From contig JAIWNE010000080.1 of assembly GCA_025331445.1 (NCBI GenBank), positions 1-64,000 of the forward strand: a stretch of 64,000 bases of DNA. The letters are read 5' to 3'. A model generated the notes under the pieces. That model searched no databases and had not been told where the DNA came from. It saw only the letters and a program-made list of their open reading frames with translations. Both the position numbers and the translations under genes were made by a program. Source of the DNA: Blakeslea trispora. Lineage: Eukaryota; Mucoromycota; Mucoromycetes; Mucorales; Choanephoraceae. This document shows, piece after piece, positions 50,801-63,073 of this stretch (position 1 is its first letter; each line of letters begins with the position of its first letter).

Positions 50801-53377
50801 ATCAATGTGATAGTAAGTTATACAGTACCTTCATATTACTACTCTTCGTATTGACTAATTGTTTATGTAGCACATGCAAACAGATGCTAAACTTTTGCGG
50901 TCACTCGATGATCCGCATCGTGAAAAACCTATCTGGTTTGGTGAGAGCGAAATGCTAGCACGTCTCACAGTCTGTACCATCAGTCGTTTGATCAAGACAA
51001 GAGGACAAGCAGATATTAAGACAGATCAAATTCACCGTGTGCTATCTAGCCTGTATGAATATCGCATTGAATGGTCTCCTCAGGCCATGTCTTTCTTTCC
51101 ACCTGCTGTGCAATCCTTTTATGATACAGTAAACACATCTTTGCCCATGCGTCCTACTGTGACACCTCAAAAGGTTCAATATCTAATGAATAGCAACAAG
51201 GCATTCACTGCATACATACTACAAGGTTCACCCGAGGCAGAACATATGACACTTCAGTTTTTTTCTGCCCTGGAAAACCAACCTCTTCTCTTGTGTAGCA
51301 TATGGGTGATTGCTCTGACACACAACACCACCGAATGCTTCAATATGCCTGCTGTTCGCAAATTGTTGATGTTGATTCCGCCATCCACCATGGCAACGAA
51401 TACCATTGATTTAGTTGACTTTATCTTAAGCGTGGAATACCCGCCCAATAGTTCTGAATTTGTAAGTGAAATAGACTCGGTGTTTTCGAAATACTTACCC
51501 AAACAACAGTTATTTGCTCTTTTAGATACTCTTATTTGGAAAAACCAATGGATCAACTTTAATCATATCTTGTTTGCCTTCATGAAAGGAAGTGGTAGCT
51601 CAGATAGAACGACTAAAGCCATTGGCTATGTGCGCTACCTTCTACTTGAGTCAACTGAATTCCAAAAGCGAGTCAGCCTATGGGATTCTTTGAAATTCAA
51701 TCATCGATATTGGACAGAAGAAGATTTCCATGATAAGCTCATGCAATACTTGTATGAGTATCCAGAATACCACGAATTCGAAGCTTATGGCATGCATCAA
51801 TTCAAACCTACCATGGATATTCCTCAAACGCAGACTAAACTTCCCATTTATTATTCAAGCGTGATAAGCGATTTTATCTCTTGGATGGAAAGTCTAGTGA
51901 TGAGACTCATTGAATATGACCAGTTAGAATTGTTAGCCAGCATACTGGATAAATATGGTCATCTATTCTATCTTCATCAGAGCCCGTTGGCTTTTGTTGT
52001 CAATATTCTCTTGTATTATCACTCGTCGTCCACCTTGCGAAATCCTCTTATACTCAAACGCATTCTAAAGCTAATAGGTGAGAATGATCTGACTACAATG
52101 CAATTAAATATACTTATGCGCATGAATAGACTTTGAGCAATACGCAATCGCACCCGATATAAAGCGATACGCATTTTCTGAACAGGGAGATGAAAACACA
52201 TTTGACTCGATCTATTTTGAGAATGTCATTCGCAAATTAGCAGGAAGTAAGTAATGTAGATTTTAAAAACTCACACACACTCACACTCATGCTTTGTACA
52301 CATAGATATTGATCCTCGAAAGTGTGCACCAAGAACTGACCCCAAATTACCAGAGCGGCATTTTCGAGAGATTGGAAGTCCAGCTGTTGAGGGTGTTCTG
52401 ATAGCAGCATTAGAAATTATGGCTACTCCTGTTGAACCATCTGTTGTGATACGACAATTGTTAAATCTAGCACTCTTGCGCAAATCACATCATGTAGGCG
52501 TATCAGCGCTTACACTACATGCCATTGGACTTTTGATACCCATGCTCCCACAGAATGAGTATGTGCATCCTATCTTCTTGGAACTGAATGAGCTGATAGC
52601 ATCCAATCCTTACTTATTAGAAGTATCAGAGCCTTGTCAACTGGTAAACAAATCTGCTATTATTATTATTTTTAGGTCTGTGTTTCTGTTACTGAAAAAT
52701 GATTGCTTCTAGATACGATGTGGCATACCTCGAAAAGTAAACGGAAAGTTTATTATGACTCAGTCCATGCCTGATTTAACCGCCACAACCACTCTGAAAG
52801 ATACTTTAGGTGTACGACTTCGGAAAGCAATGATGTTTCCTTATATCTTCAATGATTACACCTTTAACCTCCACAATTATAGCACAAACGCACCCAACAG
52901 CTTTTTATGTTTGTTTCATAGTATCATTCATTATTCAAGTCTGGATATATTCTCCATTTTCTTGGAATATACCCAGAAATTGCGTAATTCAGGACAAGTG
53001 AAGACAGACGTTCAGCTTTTATACATGTGTTTCTTGATTGGACCAGCATTACATCGTATCGAAAAACTAGATTGTGGTGATGCAGATGTAAGGCATTAAA
53101 AAAAGCAAATAGTACATTTTCTCTCATTAATTGCTTTTTGATCTAGTTTCTAATAGAGCTGATGCATATGGTGAAGCAAGTGACTACTCTGATGGACTTG
53201 AGAGATGGATGGACTACACAAGCTTTGGAGCAAGTATACGACTTCCTCTATCATATTCGAACTCGATTTGTTAAATCAAACGAACTGGCCTCTCAGTTGA
53301 AGGATATTATTAAGTCGATGAATTCGCCAATATCTCAGAGATTGCTCAGACTTGTTTCGGAAAAGAAGACAGATTGA
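47851..53377 (+). CDS. MED23: Mediator complex subunit 23
   Basis: Thirteen exons (47851-47892, 47966-48802, 48859-49080, 49141-49369, 49441-49585, 49641-49777, 49830-50481, 50533-50812, 50871-52077, 52130-52246, 52306-52643, 52713-53087, 53147-53377) give 1603 residues, all introns GT-AG. The protein is a helical repeat with no catalytic motif. The identity rests on several collinear blocks of Med23: PIYYSSVISDFISW with the YHSSSTLRNPLILKRILKLIG segment, FENVIRKLAG, LNLALLRKSHHVGVSALTLH, LLYMCFLIGPALHRIE and the C-terminal VYDFLYHIRTRFV. Family knowledge: Med23 is a tail-associated Mediator subunit that transmits activator signals to RNA polymerase II; it is missing in budding yeast. The 14-codon first exon is the least certain part; longer 5' coding sequence is possible. 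Confidence 0.85.
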
Positions 53378-54533
53378 AAATAAACGCCTTTGTTTTCTTT
53401 ATAAAAAAAAAAGGACAAGTTACACTGGTACTGTGTAGTCATGTTGTGTAAAGGAGTTATATGATAAGCTGAATATTCTTTATATTCATTGTGCACTTGC
53501 TTATTTCGACTACCTAGATTGGGCCTTCTTTTTGTTGCTATGTGTCTCTCTCAGACTTTCTTATTGCTGTACTTGTACGATTCTCAATAGCTGCTTGCAA
53601 TTAAAGCCTGGTACAGGCCATTACTTGAAAGCATTTGATGGTTTTTAGTAGAACTTGATAGACTTCAAATGTATCTCATCTGTAAAGCCTAGTTTGTTTC
53701 ATGGCATTTGTTGATAAGACTTGAAGGCGTTGGCTTATTTCAACTGGTAGGATTGCTTTAACTGATGCATTTGTTTTGTTTAGAAAGTATCTTGTCTATT
53801 GCATTTGAATCTGCTGTCTGAATATGTCTTTTGGAGCCTTTTGTTTTGTTTTGTTCCCTTTTTATTGTTATTAGTACTATTGCTATTATTTTGTATACGA
53901 CCTACTTGCAACCAGACAGATTGAAGCTTGATGTCCACTGCATATGATCTAATTGATGCATTGATTTGTTACGATGTCTGGCTCACTCTGCAAACCACTA
54001 CAGAAGAAAGAAAAGAGAAACAGATTCTCTTTGACTTTCCGTTTCATACTAATAGAGCATGTACTAGTGATCCATATACATGACATGATGGCTTGTTACT
54101 TTGGCTGTTAAAATAGTACTTGCAAGTCTAGTATGATCCCATTTTAAAATAGTATCGGGTTTCTTTGAAATCTTGTTTAGCAATAAACAACATCCATCTA
54201 CATATATATGTATATATATGTATTTTCTGTACCCTGTGTTGTTTAGACATACTTGTACATCAATTCCTACTCGGTGTTGTCCAGAGTTCTCTTGATACAA
54301 TGTGCTGTCATTGTACTATTATAACTCCCACCAATTCTATTGACATTTACTTTTGTTTTTATCTCATATCCATCTTATAATTTGTTACCTAAACAACGTA
54401 GTACTCATTGTATACAATCTCAATCCTTTTGCTCGGTAGCAAAATCAACATGCCCATCGTTTATAAGCCAAAAGAAGGGCATTATTAACAAGAATGCATC
54501 TTGAAACTCCGACAAGATAATGGAAAAAAGAAA
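53378..54533. other. intergenic region between MED23 and tRNA-Asp
   Basis: About 1.15 kb of AT-rich sequence with no supported gene. A TATATATGTATATATATGTAT run lies near 54201-54221. Just after the tRNA 3' end (minus strand), the bases TTTCTTTTTTCC at 54520-54531 read as a T-run in the tRNA sense and can serve as the Pol III terminator. Confidence 0.45.
54520..54531 (-). terminator. Pol III terminator of tRNA-Asp
   Basis: Immediately downstream of the tRNA in its own sense, the minus strand has TTTCTTTTTT, a T-run of six, the usual RNA polymerase III stop. Confidence 0.7.
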
Positions 54534-54605
54534 CTCTCCGGCGGGGAATTGAACCCCGGTCTCCCGCGTGACAGGCGGGGATACTCACCACTATACTACC
54601 GAAGA
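54534..54605 (-). tRNA. tRNA-Asp (GTC)
   Basis: The 72-base cloverleaf is complete. The acceptor stem TCTTCGG pairs with CCGGAGA (one G-T pair), the D arm holds TAGTATAGTGGT (box A), and the anticodon loop CTGTCAC gives GTC at 54570-54572. The T arm GGGGTTCAATTCCCC carries box B. There is no intron and no encoded CCA. The sequence is the standard eukaryotic tRNA-Asp. Its 5' end faces the 927-bp repeat, which starts 44 bp upstream. Confidence 0.97.
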
Positions 54606-54648
54606 TGATATATTTTATTAAATTGTTGCGTAATACACAATCTAATTT

Positions 54649-55575
54649 TAAAACACGATTGCCGGAGATTTGCCGCACATGTGTCGGAATAATGCCGGAC
54701 TTGCTTACATTTTCGCTTTTAATGCAGCACTTTAGCCTTCTTTTTCCTTACTTTTCCTTACTTTTTCTTACCTTCAAGTCTTTATTGTTACTATTACTTT
54801 TATTGTTACGGTTACTTTTGTTGTCATTGTTAAAGGACAGTTGCCCAAGCATGCATTTCGAAACTCATAATGCTTTTGTTTCGACACTTACAATGTCATT
54901 CTGAGCCCTCCTAAAAGAAAAAAAAAAAAAAGAAGAAAAACAATAAGTCTATCCCAAAAGTCGTCAATATTCATTCTACCAAACGGCTAAGCCAACAAAA
55001 CACACACACACAATGCTTTGCGCTAAGCTAACAGCAACATCATATTGTACCTTTCTAATCAGTTGATGGCGACACTTTGTGTGATCTGATGTGTTAACCA
55101 ACAAAACAACTGACATGCACTCCTCTATCTGGATATAGATTCAGGCCATAAAACTATTTGTTGTGAGCATTTGGAATCCATATACAGTCCTTTATAGCAG
55201 AGAGATACAAAATCAAGTGTCTAATCTGACAACTGCTATAGAAGCATAAACACTGTTCTTGGACTCACAATGGCTATAAGGGATGTCATGTATTAGCAAT
55301 AGCAATATTACTGTCTCATGCCTTGTAGAACTATAAAGCTATCAGTACTTTATCATTTACGTCTCAATCCAAGAACTACAATGCTGGACTGCTGCAAGTA
55401 GTTGCTTGCAAGTAGACAAGACAAAATGTAATAAAAACAGACATTGGGCACCAAAGATCAAGTCGCTTTTCAGTGTCAATTCGATGATGCGAACAAAGAC
55501 AAACTTTGTCTAGTTACAAAGTCATCCTTTTTTTTTTCTTTATCAGAATAAACTTGAGTTTTAGCTGTACTTTGC
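54649..55575 (+). repeat. 927-bp inverted repeat, left arm
   Basis: Positions here map onto 63074-64000 in reverse complement with a constant coordinate sum (118649) at every anchor checked: the outer end, the Leu-codon tract, the poly-A/AGAAG run and the inner end. There are therefore no indels. Similarity stops inside at 55575/63074. The outer limit is unknown because the other arm reaches the window edge. The arm has a TTGTTACTATTACTTTTATT-like tract and no supported gene. It could be an LTR-type or other repeat inserted beside the tRNA gene. Confidence 0.95.
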
Positions 55576-56107
55576 CACATTCAATTTTGCTATTATTATC
55601 TCTTCAAATCCAAAACAAAAACTGCAAGTTTTATTTTACCCTTCATCGTTGTAATGCGATCTAACGAAAGTTTGTATTAGAAAATAGTGACCTAAATATA
55701 AGCTGATCAAATTTTGCTTTGTTTCTTGTAAATCTCTTTGCTTTGTAAAGCAATAAAGAATTAGCTTAATTAAGGATGAAACAAAGGCATGTTTTAGCAG
55801 GTTTTTGTGTTTTGATATCCTGAAAACAGAAGAACGCTTATGTCTACGTACTAATTCTATGTATTTTTTGACGACTCAGCTTATTTATTTCTTTTACTTC
55901 TCACCCACTGGATTAGTCTATCCATCTTTTGTTTTGACAAAGTGTTTCTGTTTATGATTTAGAGTACCGATACAATTGCAATTGACATGTGAAATTGAAT
56001 ATAAAAATCTCCCTCCTCTCATTCCCTTTTCTTCTCCCTTTTCTTTTCTTTCTTTCCCTTTTTTCTCTTTCTGTTCTAACTATTATTTATCTTTGTTAAC
56101 TCAAAGT
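55576..56107 (+). promoter_or_regulatory. promoter region of OPI1
   Basis: The 532-bp spacer runs from the repeat arm to the OPI1 start. It has a C/T-rich tract directly upstream of the ATG (about 56010-56075). Confidence 0.45.
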
Positions 56108-57324
56108 ATGTCAAATTCCTCTTCGGCCCTGTCAATCATCGAAATCTGTCATAAACAGGATCTTGAAAAAGAATCTAGTAAGCTATCCAAAGTCACACTA
56201 ACAGCGGCTAAGGAGTTAACCTTAATCAGTCCAATTACCACTTTCTCAACCTCAGGAGCCGTTTCACTTTATCAGTCGCTTAACGCTCGTTCATTCTGCA
56301 TTGAAGGCATACGAAAGTTCTAGTTCAGTTGTTAGATATGGAGCAGAAATGATAGAATCATATGCAGGACCTATTTACGATAAATTAGGCTATGATCGTA
56401 AATTAAAGTCAGAGGTAAGTTCCAAACATAGAGATATGTTCGAGCATCTTGTTGAATAACCCTTAAATAGTCTATTGATGATGAAGATACATTGGCAGCT
56501 ACAACAGCACTTGCTCGGGCTTCTCTTTATGACAATCAGCATCAGGATGTTGTACACCACCGTCATACCACCAGAGAACGTAAGGGATATAACCGAGCTA
56601 TAAAAACATACTAATGCATGTAATAGGCAAATCAAGACCTACTTCTCGCTCTACATCGCCTCATCGTCCTTACAAATTGATTCGTCCTGAGCAGCAAAAG
56701 AGTCGATGGCAGCAACTTGTACTTAACGCAGGTTCTGCAGCAGGTACAACAGCCGCCGTTATTTCAGAGGAGTCCATGAAGTGCTTGCGTTATTGTCTCA
56801 GCTGGCTTCAATATGCCATTCGACACATCGAACAGCAGATGGTTTTATTAAGACAGCACTTGGCTTCTTTTATCATACCATCATCGCCAAATTCAAAAGT
56901 GATAGCAATGGAAGATGAAACAATAGAAAGTTCAACGTTAGCCTCAATCAGACGAGAAATCATAGATACATTACGCAAAGTGGTAGATGTGGTCAGTCGG
57001 TATGCTGGTGCAGGATTGCCTGAACAAGCCAAAGCCAACGTTCGATCTTTCATTCTTGATTTACCTAATCGATGGGCTGCATTAGATCAAAAGCAAATAC
57101 ATCCTGTGCACAAAGAGCAGTCGTGCCATGAAGCGTCTGTCCGGCTACTGAATTTTGGTAATGAGTCAATTGAGATGCTTGGTTCTGTCTCAACTATCTT
57201 CTCTGATACCATTGAGCGGGCTGAATTATGGCTCAAACGACTCAAAGTAGTCAGCTTACATTCTACTTCCGACTCTCATCCCACATCATCTTCACCCCCC
57301 AAAACAAGTACAGATTTAGAATAA
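56108..57324 (+). CDS. OPI1: Opi1-family transcriptional regulator of phospholipid genes
   Basis: Four exons (56108-56177, 56230-56414, 56471-56579, 56627-57324) give 353 residues. The 52-nt first intron has donor GTAAGC and a CTAAC branch site; reading through it leads to a false frame. The Opi1 domain is seen as SRLTLVHSALKAYESSSSVV, RYGAEMIESYAGPIYDKLG, then SRWQQLVLNAGSAAG, SEESMKCLRYCLSWLQYAIR and RYAGAGLPEQAKANVRSFIL followed by LPNRW. Family knowledge: yeast Opi1 senses phosphatidic acid at the ER and represses INO1-type genes through Ino2. No FFAT motif or leucine zipper was obvious here. The stop is 21 bp from that of AFI1. Confidence 0.85.
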
Positions 57325-57345
57325 ATAGTATAAAGCGAATTACTA

Positions 57346-59783
57346 TTAAGAAAGAGAAAGAGGTATATTGGGCGTTATGGTAATTGTGGACGACGAAGAA
57401 GCAAAAGAGGTAGTTGATTGGTTTTGCTCCGCTTCGAATAGAGCCACTTGTCTTTCATATGCAATACGCTGAAATCGAGAGAGGTCATGAATGAACTTAA
57501 TCCCGATAGGACTTCTTTCGAGACGGCGAAACAGATCAACTGTTTGACGTCTGATAGTAGGGTTTGAATGAAATAGTCCCAAGCCTAGAGGAGAGAGACC
57601 GCCTTGATTTTGAGGTAAATAGGATAGAAACTGTTATACACAAATGAATAAACATTAGCAAGCGATGGTTAGAGTTAAGCGCGCGAACTTACTTCAATCA
57701 TCTGTCGGTGTGTAACAATACTCTTCAAGAAAACATCGTAAATAGCAGAGATCTCTTGATCAGGTATATGGCGCAGTTTTTTGAATTTGGAAATCTGTCG
57801 ATAGACATCCAAGTTCTTGATACAGGTATGTTGGAACCATAAATTTCTGTCATGCTCATAGTAGCGATAGGCAATAGTTTGACGCCAACCTTCAATACGA
57901 TTTGCGTTTGCCTTCAACTCTTTTTTCTTGGAAGCTTCATCCACAAAAACTGGACCGCATCCTAAGCTATCCTCTTGCAGTTTCCAACCGATGTTTGTCT
58001 GGCCATATACTTCTTCTTCGTAAACAGCAGCCAACCTAACAAAACGAAGGACATAGTCTTGAAATTTAGCACGAATGGAGGTTTCGCCATAATGTGCTTG
58101 GATGGCTGTCATGACCTCTTGCATAAATTCACTGTCACTATCCCTTTCGTTGGAAGGCGTTGATGTAGTTTGCTCTGAATCAAGAGCTGATCGATTTGTA
58201 ATAGAAAGACCCGCTAGCCCTTCATCTGGTACCGCAATTGACTGCTTTCGAGCTGCTGCTGTTGGAATGGAAGCAGTCTGATTTGATTCCAAATGATCAC
58301 TGACAGTAATTTTGCCGGTACTAATATTACACAGAATATCCCACCAGCTGGTGTGTTCTTCGTATGTAGGATTCGTTACACCTGCAATAAATCCAGGACT
58401 ATTGATTTGATATACAAAAGAGAAAACTGTTAGATTGAAATAACCACAAAATAAAAGTAATGTGTACCATTTCAGTAAATCATCCACACTAGTCAAGTTT
58501 GTATAAGGAAAGGCGCGCTCTGTAAATCCTTTTAGAACAGTACCACAACCCGAGCCCAAAGCACAAGCAGCCAATACATAGTTGGCGACCTCGCCTGAAG
58601 GATGACCATAACCTAGAAATACTATACGTTTTTGAGTAAGCAAAGCATTCAGCAGGATCATAATTGGGTGAGTAAATGGACCGCTGCTGTCCAGATGAGG
58701 GTGATGCGGATTAGGGTATCCTGGATAACTTGGACTTGGTGTAAACTTGTTGATCAACTTTATAACTGAAAACTGTAAAAAAGACAAAGCAAATCAATAT
58801 ACACACGCATTCTTTCTTTTCTTTAATTGTAGTTTTGCTTACATCACCAACTTCTTCAGGATTAACCGTTAAGGGGATCTTGATAGGTAACTTAATGCCC
58901 TCATAATTAATCTTGGTCTCAAAGAAATGACGGTCTTTACTGAAGACAGGGATCCTTTCTCGTACATTACCCGAAGCAATATCAATGTAAGTACCTCTTC
59001 TCATTCGATTGGCTATATCAAAAGCCTCTGTTAAGCTGTTATCTTCAGCTTCACTAGAAGCGCTAGTTGGCTCTTCATCCATAAACATTTCTTCAAACAT
59101 TGTTTTGTTGTCTGATGCTCTAAGGATTTGTCGCTCATGCCAAGTGAACTTGGGCATTCGAGAGAGATCCATTGAATTGACTGCTAAGAAAAGTGACTCA
59201 AGAATCTCAATTGAAGGCTTCTCAAAGTATTTTTCCATTGCTAGCAGTAGTACTGGCTACACATCAAAAAAAGGTTAGGGCCTAAATTTATTGACAATGC
59301 AAATGTATGGCTTACCTTATAAATATGTAGATACTGATGTCGTGTACAGATAGCCATGGCCTTAACACGAGCACCTCTTGTTAATTGATTTAAAATATCA
59401 GTCTATATGCTTTCATTGAACATATGGCAAGAGAGAAATACCTTCTAGCGGTAGCATCATGCTTTGTTCTAACCAAGTTGAGAACATAGAGCAATGGTTT
59501 GTTATCTGGATCTGCGTTTTTTGGTTGCTGGTCAGGATCAGGTGTCATTTGATTCAAACAGAAAATAGTCCAATCTTCAGCTCTGAGATGAGCACCATCA
59601 GGTAACATTAGTTCTGACAAAATACTATAGTTGAAATCAGTTTGTGCAGATCAGTGCTTCTTCGTAGAAACCTTACTGCTCATCTGTACCGGTCTCGGCT
59701 GGATATTGATAAGTGAGACTGGCACCTTTGTCAATGTCAAATTCTGCCAAGAGTATATACTGTACGTGATCATTGTTGGCCAT
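57346..59783 (-). CDS. AFI1: Afi1-type DENN/SPA-domain protein (Arf3-interacting)
   Basis: Seven exons: 59677-59783, 59442-59624, 59316-59376, 58843-59256, 58468-58772, 57693-58398 and 57346-57630, giving 686 residues. The start MANNDHVQYILLAEFDIDKG and the TYQYP block are the Afi1 N-terminal domain. Further on come LRAEDWTIFCLNQMTPD, then the DENN/SPA region LNALLTQKRIVFLGYGHPSG with ANYVLAACALGSG and ERAFPYTNLTSVDDLL, and helices to the end. Family knowledge: yeast Afi1 docks Arf3 at the cortex and helps set polarity. The gene faces OPI1 with 21 bp between stops. Confidence 0.88.
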
Positions 59784-60338
59784 TGTTGTATTGTGCCTAA
59801 AAAAAAAAAGAAAAATAACGAGAAAGCTTAACTGAAAGACAAGATCACCAATAATTCTGTGCAACCTTCATTTGGAATTCAGGCACTTTCTTTTATTACA
59901 ATTAGAACATAAATTTCATTCACAAAAATATCCTAACTGGGCGCACAATCCATGTAGACAAAATTGCCTGGGGCAGATCGAAGTGAAAGGGAGGGAAGCT
60001 AAGAATCCTTCTGGGGTGGAAAGTAAGAAGGAGTGGCTAGTTGAAAAGGTTGGATGTTACTACTTCGTCAGTTGAGGGGAAGGGGAGCAAAACAAGGAGT
60101 CTTTGCTCTTGATTGTCAGGTAGAGGGGATGAAATCTTAGAGTGTTGGAGGATACGCTTGTTACAATTGAAACATACAAAAAGTTTCCCAATTGATTACA
60201 CAACTTATTTAGACAATATTACTCGGGGCATATTGAAATGATAGAGTGTCTGAAGATTTTTCTGGGATGGAAGGGCTAGACGTCAAGATATTAGGTGAAT
60301 GGAGGGGAGGGAGGGGAAACAAACAAGGAGTCTTTGCC
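59784..60338. other. spacer upstream of AFI1 merging into LINE debris
   Basis: The first ~100 bp is the AFI1 promoter side. From about 59940 the sequence becomes G/A-rich on the plus strand, with two related stretches near 59985-60080 and 60250-60345 (AAGAAT/AGATTTTTCTGGRATGGAA and ACAAGGAGTCTTTGC). This is a partial direct duplication of the LINE 3' flank. Confidence 0.5.
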
Positions 60339-61444
60339 CTAGATAGCTGAGCAGAGAAGGCAAAATCTTAGAGGGTCAGAGATAGTCAAGCTCACAGAAA
60401 ACCATGCATATGGTGGACCAGCGGATAGTCCAAAGAACAGCATTGTAGAAGGAACGTGGGCAACTGGTAGTAAGAAAATTGAGAAGGAAGGAGAGAGGGC
60501 AGCATAGCCAAAAGTCAACCAGAGGATAGGGTTCGTATTGGTTTCTGGGTGACAGTAAGAGAGTAACGTATGCCTATGCGAATCTTGGCGATGGTTAAAT
60601 GATTCTTTGTAATCTTGCAAGCAGAGTTGATGAAAGAGGCGTCAGGTAATGGAGGAAAATTGGAATTGACATTTGCACCAGAGCAGAGATCGAAAGAGGT
60701 GGCACCAGGTAAACTTGATTGAGGGATCAAACAAAAAAGGAGCACAGTAGGAATTAAATCCAAAGTAGATATGATCTATCTTTCATAAAGTATTATTTAG
60801 CAGGGTGCAACACAACCTGGATAGAGGAATTTTTGGTGGATCCCAAAATTCGTCGGGCGTCTTTGTTCTATGTCTATTCCCGACTGATCAGTGACACATT
60901 CGATGAGAGGGATGATGACAAGGACATACGCTAATTGACGGCGAACTATCTGAGTATAGAAACGAATGGAAAGTAATGAGTTGAAGCCTCCAAGATTCAT
61001 TCCAATAAATGCAAGTTGGTTCACAGTGCATAAGACTTTAGTAGCATCATTAAAACAACATCATTCCACCGATATATTCTCCAGGGAAAAGGAATATACA
61101 TAAATAAGAGAAAGAAGAGCGAAGTAGGACAGAGGAGTTATGAAGAGTATAGAAAGAGAAGAGGAATGATGACTAAATGTAATGCACTTGTTGGGATCCT
61201 AACAGTAACCAGCCCTACGGCTGTGGTGTTCACAGAGTTATATCAAGGAGAGCATGCACGTACAGTTAGCAATTAGAACTACATCATCAGCATAGAGTAG
61301 GCAATTGATAACAGAGGCGGCTTCGATTGGCAAGAGGGTCTCCAAAAGGGAGTGAGGACAAAAGATAGAACTTAGATCGCTGCTGCAGATCGAGTAAAGA
61401 AATAGAGAGAAAATAAATTCAGTAGAACACCAACGGGAAAACAT
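60339..61444 (-). pseudogene. non-LTR retrotransposon (LINE) reverse transcriptase fossil
   Basis: Read on the minus strand, the piece at 61238-61444 contains VINCLLYADDVVLIA, the catalytic YADD box of reverse transcriptases (codons at 61283-61294). Next, 60797-61024 has MNQLAFIGMNLGGFNSLLSIRFYTQIVRRQLAYVL, the usual thumb/C-terminal block of fungal LINE RTs. Then 60339-60763 gives weak C-terminal remains in two frames. Each block lies in a separate frame broken by stops, so the element is dead. No endonuclease domain or poly(A) tail was seen. Confidence 0.75.
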
Positions 61445-63073
61445 GTGCTAAATGCTATACTTAAATCAGCTGTTTGCTTTAATACAAAAAAGAAGTGGCT
61501 TTCAAATGCTTTGAATTCTTCTCATTAGCAATTCTACAGCAGGAAAGCAAGAGCAGTTTAGTTATGCCTTTTTGAATATTGTAGGTTTGTTTCTTGAAAT
61601 ATAGCTATGAATGATTAGGATATAGAAGATGAAACATTTGTCATATGTATTTAATACCCTATTTCTCTCCATGGAAGATCCATTGACCTGCTATATGTCA
61701 CATACTCCATGAAATGGATTAGCTTATTCATTTGAGTGCCTCTTTACCCCCAAAAGATCCTGGTTCCCTTCTGTTACAATAGTAGTTCCTTCTCTCTGGT
61801 ACCTCATAAATTATCTAATTCATTTCATTTTACTTTTACATTTTTGCCTTTTGTTCCCCAAAGCATTTTTAGTTTCCCATGCATTTCGATTTGACTTGGG
61901 CAATTCAGCTTTTAAGCTTCATGATCATAAGTTATTGAAAGTTATATGAGGAAACTAGTACAGGCATACTGCTGAGGTGTGTCGATATTCATAATCCCTC
62001 TAAAAATGATGTATGACTTACCTCCAATTTTGAAAAAATTTAGAGTCTTAGTTTTCTGTTTTTCGGATATCTTTAAGCTCGATGAGTCCTTTTTATTCAT
62101 CCCTTCACTCTAGCAGTATCTTTTCTCTCTTTTCAGATATGGAACAAGTAATCTGTTCAAGAGCTAAGTCTATACAGATATGCGATGACAATCATAATAA
62201 AATACATACCTTTCTTTCGAACAGTCCCCCTTCTGCATATCATATAACCAGCAAGAAGCTTCAAGTCTATTCATTTAGGCAATCATTGGTAATATCTCCT
62301 GGTCTACTGAACAGCTTTGTTGCCATTGTATGTAAAAAAAACATTGTTTATAGTAATTAGAAAAAAGAAAAAAAGATTTCTTTCTCGTTCGTATTTATAA
62401 AGAAGATAAGCTACATTACTGATTAACACCGTTATTGGCTGATATACTGTTGATTATTCTGCAGTAAGAGAGAGAAAATGCTGATATATAGATATTTTTA
62501 TATCAATAAAAGTATGCAGATTAATCATATCATACGAGCAGCTAAATAGCATTTATCTGAATTTTTGTTTGCCTCAATAGTTGGTCGTTCTATATGGCTC
62601 ATATGATTTAGCCAATTGTAGAGAAAGGATTTTGCTTTGGTATTGCAGAAGAAACAGACAGCAATAAAACTTGAATTGTAATCAACACTCTTGTCAACGA
62701 ATCTCATTGGTTTAATGTCTCTGAATGTGTCCAAAGTGCTTCATGTACTTTTGGTATACCGATTGCAGTGTCTAGTAAATGATAAACATTGGATTACATC
62801 AAGCATGGGAAGATCAATGGAGTCTATCTAGACCATAGTCAATGCAGTTTATCCTGTAGTTATGAAATATTTAGACAGAAGAGATACATCAAAAACCTTC
62901 TGGAAACATTACTTGTCATTCAAATAAGTAATTCATCCAAACTGACAAAGCTATTAATTGCTGATTAACAATTATCTGCTATTGTTTACAAAGCCATAAA
63001 TATGTTTAGATTTTCTTACGCTTTTTTCTCTTTCTCTCTTTGTTGTATTTGTGGGTTCTTAGAAGGAGCAAGA
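61445..63073. other. AT-rich spacer, no gene recognised
   Basis: About 1.6 kb between the LINE fossil and the right repeat arm. Small ORFs at 62082-62360 (plus) and 62525-62734 (minus) have no recognisable motif. It may contain the 5' remains of the LINE in unrecognisable form. Confidence 0.4.

Noticed and set aside
54605..54904. Leu-rich ORF in the 927-bp repeat (also 63745-63990 minus)
   Set aside because: The Leu run comes from a TTA/TTG tract; the frame starts in the tRNA flank and no coding feature supports it.
56178..56323. Continuous 115-codon reading of the OPI1 5' region
   Set aside because: It ends without the conserved Opi1 block; removing the 52-nt intron restores the domain.
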